Origin: Begonia masoniana
Taxonomy: Eukaryota; Streptophyta; Magnoliopsida; Cucurbitales; Begoniaceae
Assembly: GCA_022432975.1 (NCBI GenBank)
Contig: CM039502.1
Coordinates: 2,470,375-2,534,374 of the forward strand
DNA: 64,000 nt
Reading direction: 5' to 3'
Of the stretch, positions 34,904-48,490 are shown in pieces. Made by a program: the position numbers and the translations under genes. The notes beneath the pieces are model-generated. The model saw only the letters and a list, made by a program, of their open reading frames with translations. It was not told where the DNA came from and ran no database searches. Each line of letters opens with the position of its first letter. Position 1 is the stretch's first letter.

Positions 34904-35877
34904 GAGCTGGGTTTTCGTGGAAAAGGAAATACATGTATGGAAAAGTGACTGTCCAGATGAAGCTCATAGAGAGTGACTCAGTTGGAACTGTTACAGTTTT
35001 TTATGTATGCATAAATCTTTTGATATAATCTTTTCATCGTCTTAATCTCATTCATCATGACTCACGAAATCGTTGATCTTACCTGGGTCACCCTCCAATA
35101 AATTCATTGTTTTCGTCTTCTTCGATCTAATTATCCTGAACAATGTCTTTTTTAACTACTTGACTGTGTAGATGTCATCGGACGCTCCGAATCACAACGA
35201 ATTTGATTTTGAGTTCTTGGGGAATGTAACAGGAGAGCCTTACAATGTGCAGACTGATGTGGATGTTAATGGAGTGGGAAATAGAGAGCAACGATTGAAT
35301 CTTTGGTTTGATCCCACCAAAGACTTCCATTCCTACTCCATTTTCTGGCACTACGTCAAGTTGTGTAAGCTCAATCACCTTTTTCGTAGTCCACCTCGTT
35401 TATCAGCAAACTAACGAACAAAAATATCTTATTCACTACAGCTAGGCTCCATTTGATGAAATATTCTTTCCCCTTTTTGTTCAGATTTCTTGTGGACGAG
35501 ACACTCATTAGAGTGCACGCCAACACGGAGAACGAAGGAATCCCCTTTCCGAAGGATCAAGCAATGGGTGTGTACAGCTCGATATGGAACACTGACGATT
35601 GGGCCACCCAGGGCGGGAGGATTAAGACCGGTTGGTCGCATGCGCCGTTTGTGGCCACCTACAAGGGTTTTCAAATAAACGGGTGTGAGTTCACTGCAAC
35701 TATGGCCATGGCGGGGAATGCGAAGAGGTGCAGTAGCGCCGCCGGGGAGAAGAAGTTCTGGTGGGAGGAGCCTACTTTGGCCGAGCTGAATGTTCACCAA
35801 AGCCACCAGCTCCAGTAGTTTCAGAGCTTGGTGTATGATTATTGTACACAGGCGAGGGCGATTCAAAACAGAGGTAG
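34904..35877 (+). pseudogene. XTH: Xyloglucan endotransglucosylase/hydrolase (XTH), 5'-truncated with a premature stop
   Basis: Apoplastic GH16 enzymes that cut and rejoin xyloglucan. Three exons are visible: 34904-35004 (GFSWKRKYMYGKVTVQMKLI), 35172 to about 35359 (active site [35 protein letters not shown]), and 35485 onward (FLVDETLIRV, PFPKDQAMGVYSSIWNTDDW, FWWEEPTLAELNVHQSHQLQ). The usual first exon, with signal peptide and N-terminal beta strands, is absent between CDC26 and 34904. The C-terminal domain is cut by TAG at 35816, where relatives have Trp; just past it the frame still reads FQSLVYDYCTQARAI, the expected C-terminus. An in-frame ATG at 34891 could give a truncated product without a signal peptide. 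NEFDFE rather than DEIDFE occurs in some intact XTHs, so I do not count it as damage. Confidence 0.8.
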
Positions 35878-36174
35878 TGCATGGGCATATCGAGTAGTAA
35901 AATAGAGCACGTGATAAAAACATGTCAGTTTACGGTGAAAATTATCATTTTTACCATAGTTTGAAGGTCAAATTGCACTTTTATCCTAATAGTAAACGAT
36001 TAGAGACCAAATACGATTTAAAACAGAGGTAGTGCAGGGGCATATCGAGTAGTAAAATAGAGCACGTGATAAAAAAGTGTCAGATTACGGTGAAAATTAT
36101 CATTTTTACCATAGTTTGAAGGTCAAATTGCACTTTTATCCTTATAGTAAACGATTAGAGACCAAATACGAGTT
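35865..36174. repeat. Tandem duplication of a 155-bp unit downstream of the XTH remnant
   Basis: 35865-36019 and 36020-36174 are near-identical, both starting AAAACAGAGGTAGTGCA. The first copy begins where XTH coding similarity ends, so the repeat or its insertion probably replaced the true 3' end of that gene. Confidence 0.85.
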
Positions 36175-37175
36175 TATTTGACTATTAAAATACATGGTCT
36201 AATTAAAAACCCAAAATCTCATAGATTAAATTGAGACATTCATTGGTTTTGTGAGATTATATTTTTTAAAAAAAAATAACGTTATATTTATTTTTTAATC
36301 CTACGTCATGACGTGATAAATATTGTTGCTCCGATCAATATTTATAAATGTTAAAGAATAAGATTAGAGAGGTAGATTGTATGACTATTTTTTTAATTAT
36401 TTTAAAAGATATTATAAAATACAACCAAATCTTGTCTTGCTTATCTAGCAATCAAGTGTTTGAGTGAAATATACACTTAAAAAATCTCACCAAAATTGAC
36501 CAAAGAATTGATCTTCTCCCTCTAACAAGTCAACATAAAATAAAATATGGGAGTATCCTATTATGCTTTCAATCCAATTTATATTTTATTTAATCATGAC
36601 AAAAAAACAATATAATAAATATGTTCTATAATTAATTAATTTGAAAAGTGGTCCCAATTCCATATCCACATTAAGAAGATAAGACAACAAAAAAGTACAG
36701 ATGATGCCCAAGAAAAATGCCAAAAAATTGTAAATATTTAATACATAATTCTGCAGAATGATGAAATGTTTTGGTTCATCTTAGAACAGTTAATGTAGGA
36801 GAACATGTTATTAATTTCAAGATTCAGAAGATCGAAAGCTTCAAGTTTGATCCATGAAAGCGAAATAATGGTCCACAAGCACACACCAACTTGAGCTGCA
36901 GGCTTAAGTTATCACAAAAATCCTACTCCACCTTCCTAAACAAATCTTCTCTCCTATGTCGGTTGATTGCAATCAACGTCTGTATCTGCCGCTGATTTCT
37001 TATTTTATAAAGTTCGGATAACATTTTGTCATCTCATCATCTCCTCATTCTGATCTGCTCATTCGTCTGCTGGCTTCAAATGGCAGATTTCGCAGTACCC
37101 ACTACTCATGTCTACATTTTCGCTTGCTTCTTGAAGTGACCCAGTTCTTGAATATTTCATTAGTGTGGGAAAAAT
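36175..37175. other. Intergenic region upstream of the heparanase-like gene
   Basis: AT-rich with no convincing ORF. The last 200 bp become pyrimidine-rich and likely hold the promoter and 5' UTR of the downstream gene. A TATA-like TTATTTTATAAAG lies near 37000. Confidence 0.5.
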
Positions 37176-40100
37176 ATGAGTTTGGTGATTCGGAAAATGG
37201 GGCTGTGTTTTTGGGTTTGTTTCTTCTGCTTCTGCTTCTGCTTCGTTACTCCGAGTTCAAATAGCGTCGGAGAAGATGGAGTTATTAAAGGGTCGATTTC
37301 GATCGACGGGAGAGCCCCCATTGGGATTATTGATGGCGATTTCGTTTGTGCGACTCTGGATTGGTGGCCGCCGGAGAAATGCGATTATGGAACTTGCAGT
37401 TGGGGCCTAGCCTCTCTGCTTAATCTGGTATTTTTCAATCTTTATTGGTATGAACTGGTTTTATTTGTGGAGATTGATATGTGGTAGCTGAGAAAGATTT
37501 AAAACTTCCTATGTGTTATGGTGTTTTGTGATTCATTTCTAAACCATTTTCTAGATTGTTATTGCTTTATGACGTGAGAAACACTTTGGGTATAACTTAC
37601 TTTTCGAAATCGACTCGCAAGAAAGGATGTCGAGTGATCATAGCACAAACTTTTAGCTCGGACAATCAATGTGTTTCAATTTAGATCCTTACTCTCCACC
37701 CTCTAACAATCAACTGTCCGATTTACCGAGTGGAAGAGTTTTTACTTCCATCTCGCCCTATTTGTGATGGAGGGTCATTCTAGTTGAGTCTCAACTCCAC
37801 AAGGTTTTCACATGAGGATATTGACTGTAACTATCACATTAGGTAGAATTTAGATCATTACTATCCATCACGTGATTACCATCGTCCATGACAACCTAGT
37901 TTATTATGTGGTTGGATGTAAAGACCCGATGTTCACCATTTAGTATCATATTATCAGTTTTGAGTATAAGTCTGCACGACTTTTGTTAATGGACTTCACC
38001 TATGAGGCCTTATAATAATTAGAGATCAAATACGGCCGATAAACCATTTTCTTTACCCTTTTCATGCAATATGAAATTTGATACCTTTACTTGCTCTTGG
38101 GTCTCATGTATTTACCGGAGTGGACTATTACAATCATTCTCCCTCAGAAGGCTCGGCGTCCTTATTAGTCGTACTTCTGATTGAGCGTTTACTTTAATAC
38201 CATCTGTAAGAACCTGATCTTCACTGTAGAGTACAATATTGTCATATTTAGATCCTCGCATTTGTCGAGTTGGAGGAAAACATGGTTTTCTTCTTTTGAT
38301 GTTCGTAATATTAGTGTGATGAAAGGTCAATTTCACTTAAATCCATGTATTTTGATGCACAAGAGATCTTCTTCTCTTTTACTTCGTCTTCTCTAATGCA
38401 AATTACAATGCTATACTTTCGAAGATTGGTTTGATCAGCTTAAAATTTGCAGGATCTTAACAACAATATTCTCTTAAACGCAGTTAGAGGTACGAATTTA
38501 CACACTTCTCTCATCATTCATTAGGACATAAAAGGCCTTCCAAGGACTATTTGTCATCTGTTTTTGCTGATAAAAGCTTTTAGAACACAAAAAAAATCGG
38601 ATAAAATATTGATATACTTGGTGCAGCCTTTTCGCCACTCAAACTCAGATTAGGTGGATCTTTGCAAGATAAGCTCATATATGACACTGAAGTTCGTCAA
38701 CAACCTTGTCTTCCTTTCACTAGAAATGCCTCAGAGTTGTTCGGTTTCAGTCAGGGATGCCTACCGTTGCATCGATGGGATCAACTAAACGACTTCTTTG
38801 CAAAAGCTGGGTAAACAAAATTCTGGGACTGTACTTTCTCTAGTGAGATTATACCGTTAAAGAACTATACAAGTTGTAATTTTTTTTTTTTAATTCAGAG
38901 CTAAGGTTATATTTGGATTGAACGCTCTCACTGGCCGAAAGATCGCATCTGGTGGTTCTGCTGTAGGAGCTTGGAACTACACAAACGCAGAATCTCTAAT
39001 AAACTATACTGTCCAGAAAAATTATACCATTCATGGTTGGGAGCTAGGTGAAGTTTCGAACATTTTCTTACCCGTTCATACTACTCGTCGTGCTCGAGTT
39101 TTTGTCTTGAAGACGAATGGATGTTAAAAAGAGCTTATAATTCAAAGTACTTGAATATCAGGTGGATCAATTGGATACTAATAAGTTTTTATAGAAAAGG
39201 AGCTTATAATTCAAAGTACTTGAATATCTACTCATTTTGTCGGTTCTTTCTCTGATTATATGTTTCTTCTTTGAATTTTTTTATCCAATAACAGTTGTTT
39301 ATCTCCCTGTTTTTGATTAGGTAATGAATTGAGTGGCAATGGAGTTGGAGCAAGAATTTCGGCAGACCAATATTCTTCAGACACGATCGCTTTGCAAAAT
39401 GTCGTACACAGAGCTTACATAGGTATCAAACCGAAACCACTAATCATAGCACCAGGAGGCTTCTTCGAAAAAGGCTGGTTCGGAGAGTTCATTAATAAAA
39501 CAGCTCAATCTATTGATGTCATCACCCACCATATTTACAATCTCGGACCAGGTATCTTCCCTCTGGATAATTCTCGTTGAAGATTGAATATATGCAGAAA
39601 ATGATGTTGATTTTGAAAATTTATTCGTGTTTTTCTTTGAAGGAGTCGATCAACACCTCATCGAAAAGATTCTTAATCCATCGTTTCTCGATGGAGTGGC
39701 TAGCACATTTAGCAACCTCCATAAAATCCTGAGCGCCTCTGCAACTTCGGCTGTTGCTTGGGTAGGAGAGGCTGGAGGAGCTTATAATAGCGGTCATAAT
39801 TTAGTCACTAATGCATTCGTATTTAGTTTCTGGTAAATTGGCTAAAAATTATGCGATTTTTTCTTCACTGTAGCGCGTTACGTAAGAACTGTTCTTTTTG
39901 GATTTATAACCAGGTACTTAGATCAGCTTGGTATGGCTTCCACTTTCGATACGAAAACTTACTGCCGGCAGACTTTGATTGGCGGAAACTACGGCTTGCT
40001 TAACACTACGAATTTTGTACCCAATCCCGACTACTACAGGTAATTGGCTAATGCTTTTAACTTCAAAACAAATTAAATTTCCGACACTCATGTGAAAAAC

Positions 40101-40749
40101 TCGAGAATTCATCTTTCGACGACATTTCTTGTGCTTATGCAGTGCTCTTTTGTGGCATCGACTGATGGGCAGAAACGTGCTCTCGGTTAGCTTTAATGCC
40201 ACTAAGAATATACGAGCTTACGCCCATTGTGCCAAGCAATCCGTGAGTAAACATACACCCCTAGCAACTCCTTTTAAATCTTTTTGTGTTTTTTCTCGAT
40301 TAGAAATACATGTTCTTCAATAGAATTCTGTGTGTTTTATGAAATCAATTTTTCTACACAAATTTCTCAGCTTCAATCCATATTTATAGGAAGGAATTAC
40401 ACTATTATTGATCAATCTTTCCAAAAACACCACGGTTGAGGTTGATCCCGCCTTTGATATTTCCACGAAGTTCAATTACAAGCCCAAATTGTGTGAATCG
40501 AAGATTATCCTGCTTCCGCCTCGAGTTTACGAACAAAAAGTTAGAGAGGAATACCATCTAACACCCAAAGATGGGGACTTGCACAGCCAGATAATGCTGC
40601 TGAATGGAAATAATTTAGAAGTGAGTTCTAATGGAGAAATACCACCATTGGAACCTCTGTATGTAAATGGATCTGAACCCATTATTGTCTCCCCTCTTTC
40701 CATTGTATTTGCTCATATTCCTAATGTACTTCTTCCTGCTTGCAGTTAG
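37176..40749 (+). CDS. Heparanase-like protein / plant beta-glucuronidase (GH79)
   Basis: Secreted or wall-associated GH79 glycosidase; plant members trim glucuronic acid from arabinogalactan proteins. Exons: 37176-37427, 38453-38489, 38627-38810, 38899-39047, 39321-39551, 39643-39832, 39914-40039, 40143-40242, 40390-40749; phases agree, about 542 residues. The N-terminus is a hydrophobic signal sequence (start at 37176 or the ATG at 37197). Family motifs in order: [66 protein letters not shown] (acid/base Glu in NEL), [23 protein letters not shown] (nucleophile Glu), [31 protein letters not shown]. All catalytic parts are intact. Exon 2 is only 37 nt. A 30-bp sequence repeats within intron 4 (39131 and about 39199). 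Confidence 0.93.
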
Positions 40750-41177
40750 ATAGAACTATGATTTGATCAAATAAGAGAGAGAATTCATATTTCAAGTGTT
40801 CAATTGATTTCTCTAAGATTTCTATGCTTCATTTTTGTGTTTTTCCAAAAATTATCCTTGTTTTTTTTTTGTCAATGAATAGTCTATCGTAAAAGTTTCA
40901 TAATTTTTGGATAAATACATGTTAGAGTCTATTGCGAAAGTTTCATAATTTTTTGATGACATACGTAATTTATTTGAATTATTTTATAAAAACTATGTAA
41001 AAAATTATAATAAATCATTAAAGTTTTAAAAAAAAGTAAAATTTTCCATAATTTATTCCCATGAAATTGTGAACATATAGTATATATTACAAGAAAATTC
41101 AATATCGTTTAGCATATTTATGAGATAATGTTAATATTTTGAAAATTCTCCTCCAGAACGAGCTCATGGAGCCCACT
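40750..41177. other. 3' flank of the heparanase-like gene
   Basis: AT-rich, no ORF. It contains two similar short stretches around 40883 and 40925 (TATCGTAAAAGTTTCATAAT and a close copy). The 3' UTR is expected here. Confidence 0.4.
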
Positions 41178-42457
<1,280 letters not shown>

Positions 42458-43237
42458 TTTTTTTTACGGCACCTCTAACAAAATAGATTTAATTGTTGAT
42501 GCTCGTAAGTTCACGAAGATATTTGTTTTAAAACAATGTTAAAAATGTCCACTCACCCTTTATCTCTAAATACAATAACTAACATGCATTTTATCGAAAT
42601 AATAATAATGACTATCAGAATTCAATAACTTGATTTTCGTTTGGACAAATTCTTCACATACCAACACTAGCATCTAAATATTATGTTTTTCTTTTTTTAA
42701 GTTGGTTCGATTTTAAGGCAACCATTCACTAGAGACTACTTCATATCAATAAAACTACATGTTCAATCGAGACGGACTTTACCGTGTGTTGTCATCTTCC
42801 CCGGTCATTTGTTTACTTCGAAAAAAGAAGCACGTGTTATCTCATATTTATTTTATTATTTTAGTTTAAAAACATTTTCATCAAGGCCGTGATAATGACA
42901 AATCTGACTATCCTGAAGTGACATTTACGTATCATTCATTAATTAGTACAATAATTCAAACGAAATATAAATAGTTAAAATAATACATTAGTTGTACTAA
43001 TTAATGAATCTCACTTAATAAGGTAAGATAATAGTATATAAATAAAAAATGAACCTAGCATTACTCGACCGTAAAATAAGCCAAGAGAGAGAGTATGATA
43101 TCATGAATCCTTGCAACAAAATCTCTATCTCCCCGCCAAACAAAACTAGGGGGAAAGAGAAAAGGGATAATAATCTTCACCAAATAAATTGTTTTTACCA
43201 GAATGTACAAAACTGTCTGTAGCAGCATCTGTTCAGT
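42458..43237. repeat. Intergenic region with a short inverted repeat
   Basis: No gene. Around 42931-43008 the sequence CATTCATTAATTAGTACAA is followed, about 40 bp on, by its inverted match TTGTACTAATTAATGAATC, forming a hairpin that may be a MITE remnant. The last few tens of bases are probably ARPC3 3' UTR. Confidence 0.5.
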
Positions 43238-44794
43238 TCAGGGTGTGATGATGTTCATGAACTTCCTTTTGGCAAATGCTAACCACCATTTATTTGGAGT
43301 TCCATTGGCTCTATATGCCACACTCAGCAGTCTCCCACTCGTTTCCTCCCTTATCTGCTTCAGATAATTCCTCAACAATTCTGTCAATTGTCATCATACC
43401 TTTATGTTAGTTTGCAGTAGAAAAGAGCCCATTAAAGTTCATTCAGATTGATTCAAAGATAGAAACATGGTGATACTCGGAAACTATGAGCAAACGGTAA
43501 GAAAGACACTATGGACAGAATTTGCAAAAAGTCAATTCGATAAACTATTTGAATCTGAATCCGATCGATCTAAGTCTCAATATATAATCCCCATAAATTC
43601 ACTTCAAGTGAAAAATATATTAACACCATAAATTCACAAGTCAGTTCTAGTATGAGATGTGACCCAGTTGAATTCTCATTTTATTTACTCAATTTCCTCT
43701 TAACGGGTCTTTACCTGCTTCCTGCTCCGATTCGGGAAGAGGGAATAGGCCTGGAAAAGGGAAATTGGACTCTCCAGGCACAGGAACATTTTCCAAACCT
43801 AAGTTTATAATTGCCTTGGTTCCTTCGGCCAAAGTTCTGCAACCTCCAAGCCTCTTTAAAGCCACATTAATGTAAAATGTCAAGTAGATGAGGAGCTTAT
43901 CTGCCGAGCTCTTTATGTCGAAGTTTCTAAAGAAGACATTGGCACGAAAGAATGTAATTGCTTCATCAATAATATCAGTTCTATCTGCAAAAGTAAAGTC
44001 TAATTAGTCAAAAGATGTTAAGAAGATGGAATCACATCTACAACAGGTTTTCAAGAGAGGTTATGCGTAGGAATTCTAAATCTAATTTGATATTCAGGTA
44101 CCCCAAACTCGAAATATTCGAAGAATGTATTGACTAACAGAATTGAAGTGAGATTTATTACAGAAAATAAAAAAGGATTAGTCTGAGTATCAACTTGAGA
44201 TGCTCCACTAAATCCCCTTGACCCTTTATTTAATACGCTAGGCTTCAAGCTTCTGATAGAGCTAGGATTGCTAAAAGATAAACCTAACTAAAATCAAACG
44301 CTAAACCGATAAATCTATTTTGATCAATAAGGAGAATTATATTGAAAAAGAGAGCTATATAGCACAGTTGAAACCAATGAATATAGAATTCACACAACAC
44401 TTCTAAATCAACAACATAAATATCTTTTAGAGTAGATAATGATCCAAGAGGTTAAACCTTGGTCAGAAGCTGGAGCAGGGCCCTTTATGTGACTTTTCAG
44501 AGGAAGTAAAGGGCACCCACATGCTTTCTCGATTCCTTCTTCGTCTACAAAACTAGAATGGTAAACCTGAATTGAAAACCACCTCTCATTATCAGTCTAT
44601 TCTACGAACCTTCCTTTTAGAAAAAAAGGAAAGGAAAAAAGAGCAATCCAGAAAAAGAACATGGGAAATGGAAAAAAGGAAAAAATAAATGAAGAAGAAT
44701 AAAGTTAGGTCACATATTCAAATTCACGACTAATTTCCATTATGTGACTAAGAACATAGATACAAAAATGATGCAGGATCCAACACCTCACCAT
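43238..44794 (-). CDS. ARPC3: ARP2/3 complex subunit 3 (ARPC3, p21-Arc)
   Basis: A subunit of the ARP2/3 actin-nucleating complex, which acts downstream of SCAR/WAVE in trichome and pavement-cell shape. Exons on the minus strand: 44794-44792, 44566-44458, 43984-43715, 43380-43238; 174 residues, the normal length. The first coding exon holds only the start codon: ATG directly abuts the donor GTGAGG, and exon 2 begins VYHSSFVDEEG as in family members. Further signatures: CGCPLLPLKSHIKGPAP, IIDEAITFFRANVFF, LIYLTFYINVALKRL, EGTKAIINLGLENVPVPGE, and near the end NYLKQIREETSGRLLSVAYR and WWLAFAKRKFMN. The C-terminal residues (IITP) differ slightly from what I remember of homologues. The 5' UTR extends upstream and may contain an intron. 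Confidence 0.93.
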
Positions 44795-46055
44795 TTTTCC
44801 TCTTCTCCTGCTTCCTCGACGATTTGAGCTCAAAAGACAGAGATTTCAAGAACAGCCGATAATTCCCGAGGAGATCGCAGACAGAAGACTGTATCAGAGA
44901 CCGAGATTACTGAGATCAACCAACAAAACAATCAAGTCCGACTGACAAGAAAACTTGAGCAACGAAAATCTACATTATTTCCGACAAAAAATCAAACTCC
45001 TGATTAGGATTGACATAAAATTTAGAGGAAACAACAAGTCCAGCTCAATCAAATAAGAGAAATTACCACAAGTTTCCCGTCGAGTAATTCCGATCAAAAT
45101 CGGAGACATTCGTCAACTCCAGCCGGTGATTATATGAAACCAGTAGTCAATGAAGGTGCCAATGTCAGTTCTGCCCCTGAGAAGATGGGCTCCGGCCCAT
45201 ATAGCTCAACCATTCACTGCCCATTCTGGTTGAGCTAATATAATTCTCCTCATCTAATTAAGAAAGTAGAAAGTTAAATATTATTATTTAAAAAAATTAA
45301 AATTATAATTGAAATCCAAATTATTAGAAAGCAATTGTCGTGCCTTAAAAAAAACAGTTATTTTGCCAGCTATCCAACAACTAATGGTCGATAAGATTAT
45401 GAAATAAACACTTTTTATCATCTAAAAGTAATCTTAAACAGGTTCACGATTCTTGGAGTCTAGAAGATTAAGTATCGAACTAATGTTCACCATTTATTTT
45501 GAAAAAATCGTGCATTTTGATGACGATAAATGCGTCGCATTTCTCGAAGTGTGATACTTGGTGACAAATGTAGGATTCTTTAGATATAAGATAGTAATTG
45601 ATAATGCTTAAACGTAAGAGAAAGAGTAACTAAGTTAACGACAGACGACTCAATTTACTCGATTTAAGCTCATCACATAAAGTAAAGTTCGGGTTTAATG
45701 CCATTCAAATTGAAGCAACATTAATGAGGAAACAATAGGATACAGAGAAGGGAAAAGAATGAACATACAAATTCTATAATATTCTACAAATAATCCCACA
45801 ACAACAAATGCATAGTTTGATAATAATATACACAGCCTTGGGGCTCGAGAGATTTGAGTAACAATATTACACCGAATAGTTCGATCAAGCTTCCTTATGT
45901 GCCGAACATTCAATGGTGGATGAAATAATACCATCATCAGATTGATGAAGATTTCAGAAAAAGGAACAATCACACAAATAAGAAAAGAGATCTAACTGGA
46001 CCTGTACATGGAAATTCTGGCTTGGCACCACAGAGGAAGATGAAAGCATGGGAGC
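44795..46055. other. Intergenic region between ARPC3 and MGDG synthase
   Basis: Contains the ARPC3 5' UTR and promoter (purine- and pyrimidine-rich up to about 45150) and then AT-rich DNA to the MGDG synthase stop. A minus-strand ORF at 45695-45973 has no recognisable homology and is probably chance. Confidence 0.5.
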
Positions 46056-48490
46056 TTAGAGTAGAGTAGTAAATGAAGAAGTCAAGATGTAGGGGATGCT
46101 GGCCAAGGGGCCTCGTTGGCAGGCTAGCTTGTGAATGTCCTTAACGATGTCGAAGACTGCCTCCGGTTGGGCTAGTTTGAGGGCATTTTGTGACATCATT
46201 TGCCGTTCTTCTGTCTTCGTGGTGAACCATTCGGCCACAATGCTTGCCGTTTCCGTAGGGCTCCGAGTGAAAACACCCGCACCGTTGTCTACTACATAGG
46301 GTACATTACCCTCTTCCTAGTGGTTCCAAAATGCAAGGATAAAGTATGGTAATTTAAGGTATAACTTTGCACTTGTGCATAAACAAACATGATTAAAAGA
46401 TTGACTCTTACTTGTCCGGGTATGTAGTCGTTGAGGATAATCGGAAGGCCGCAAATCAACGCCTCTGCGATCGTGCCAGGTCCTGCCTGAGAGAGATCAT
46501 TGCAGAACCATCAATTAGTCAAAAACTCTAAAATGATCACCACACGGCCACTGAGAACAAACCAAATCAGATGGTTTTATTTCTCAATCTTTCTGACTTG
46601 CTTTGACGCAGCCAAGGTCGAAAGATCGAGAAAAATCAGTCTTTCACGACCACTAATGAAGGGCTAAGTTCATACATCGTTGGGCTTCGATAACCAAGGA
46701 ATCGAGACTCTACAATGCACAAAAGAAAGGAAGCGTTTAACGTACTTTCGTTATAATGCAGTCGCAAGCTCCCATCCATTTCTCCATCTGTTTTTCAAAT
46801 CCTCTCACCTGCAACATTAAAAGTGTTCTTTTCTTCAAACGTCTATGTCTTAAAGTAAAGGGATTGAAAACGATAAGAATTAGGAAGGGGTTTTTACCTT
46901 CACCGGGATTTTCCACAGCTCCGATTCAAGAGTTGATGCTAGCAATTTATTCCGGCCGCATATGATAATAAGTTGTCCAATTGGCTTGTCATTTTCATTA
47001 TCAAACAGTGATTCTCCCAGTGCCTTTGCAGTTTTCTCCACAGGACCCATTCCTTCTCCCCCGCCCATGAGCAACACTGCTGGCAAGTCAGGATCCATCT
47101 GAAGTTCTTCCCTTAGTTCCTCCTGTTAAACCCATAAATGAGCAAAGTGAAATTTTCATCTAATTACACAATTTTCTGTCATCTCAATGCCAAAAAGATC
47201 ACTTGTATGTGTAAATGTTCTTTCCTGTGAACATACTTTTTTATCTTAAACATACCCCAGAGTTCTACCTTGGAAAGAACAGCACGTGCAAAAGATGGTC
47301 GAATTGGTAAGCCGAAGACGCAGATTTGAGAATCTTCCAGGCCATCGACAAGAGCCCTCTTGGCAACTTCCTGAGATGGACAGTAGCACCGATTGACCCC
47401 GGGATGAAACCTTTCATTGTAGATTAAATGTTAGAATCTAAAGGAACTTAATTACCAGACTCCAATGAAAATGAAGATCAACTATACTTAAATCCACTAA
47501 CCATGTTCGATGACAACTATTCAGGTCTGTAATAATAGTTACAAAGATCACTTTCTTCTGAAGGCCTTGCCACTTAAGAACCCATAAAGGAATATGCTGC
47601 ATTAATGGATGAACACTAATGATAATGTCCGGTTTGTACTCCATTAAACCTGCCTCCACCTCTCTTCCTCCACAAAAGTGCACAAAAAATTAGAACATCC
47701 ACAAAACACAATCTCCATCTAAACAAACTACATAAATTCACCGTCTGTAATTCAATTAAAATCGATAACGAAAGGACTTTGAAACGAAGATATAAGAGAA
47801 AACCGAGAAGAGGAAGGATGATCAGTCATTACTTTGCATAGTAGGCAGCAAAGGCAGCAAGATAAGCACTATGTATCCATCTTGGAGAGGTACTGTGAAA
47901 TGCGACCTTCCATAGTCGTACATGTTTCACCAAGAATTTGTAGGATCTCTCCATGTCATTCAAAGGCCACCCTGTGTATTCTTTCCAAACATCCTTAACG
48001 AATATCTGAAAAAACCAATTGCACCAGAGAGATTTAACAATTTCTGCCATTTTAATGGTTCTGAAAACTTCAAGATGATTATTACAAAATGGAAGACCAG
48101 AAAGAAAGTATAAAATGGAAGGAATGCCCGAAGGTTCTCTTTCCAAACAAACACATTCAGATCTCTGAAAAAAGAAGGGAATCGAAGAATAAAACTGATT
48201 CCAAATCAAGTAATTACCCTATACTCGTCTCCAAATTCCATCTGAAAGGCGTCGCGAATCGCCTCGGCAGAGGCTCTATGTCCACCTCCAGTATCGCTCA
48301 TCAAAATGAGCACGTTCTTCGTCCTCTCAGCTCCAATTTGCTCGAGCTCCATCGTACCATCTTCCTCCTCAAATTCCTCGATCTCACTGCTAGACCTCTT
48401 ATGGGTGTTGTTGCTTCCACTGTAATACCCTCCAACCCTCTGAAACACCGACTCTGAGATATACTTCTTAGGAACCAGCACAGACATCAT
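46056..48490 (-). CDS. MGD2/3: Monogalactosyldiacylglycerol synthase, type B (MGD2/3-like, GT28)
   Basis: Transfers galactose from UDP-Gal to diacylglycerol to make MGDG. Type-B enzymes sit at the outer plastid envelope and are typically induced by phosphate shortage (family knowledge). Exons on the minus strand: 48490-48218, 48005-47833, 47663-47502, 47410-47269, 47122-46898, 46808-46746, 46486-46412, 46316-46056; phases agree, about 457 residues. The N-terminus is short, without the long transit region of type A. Conserved motifs: [120 protein letters not shown]. In one motif CHPTW reads CHRTW. The gene's 5' end and promoter are tandemly duplicated upstream. Confidence 0.93.

Noticed and set aside
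35199..35230. Loss of XTH activity through NEFDFE instead of DEIDFE
   Set aside because: Some intact XTH members carry the same variant, so it is not evidence of damage. The missing exon and the TAG are.
35429..35923. A 164-residue ORF antisense to the XTH third exon
   Set aside because: It is the reverse shadow of real coding sequence and carries no motif of its own.
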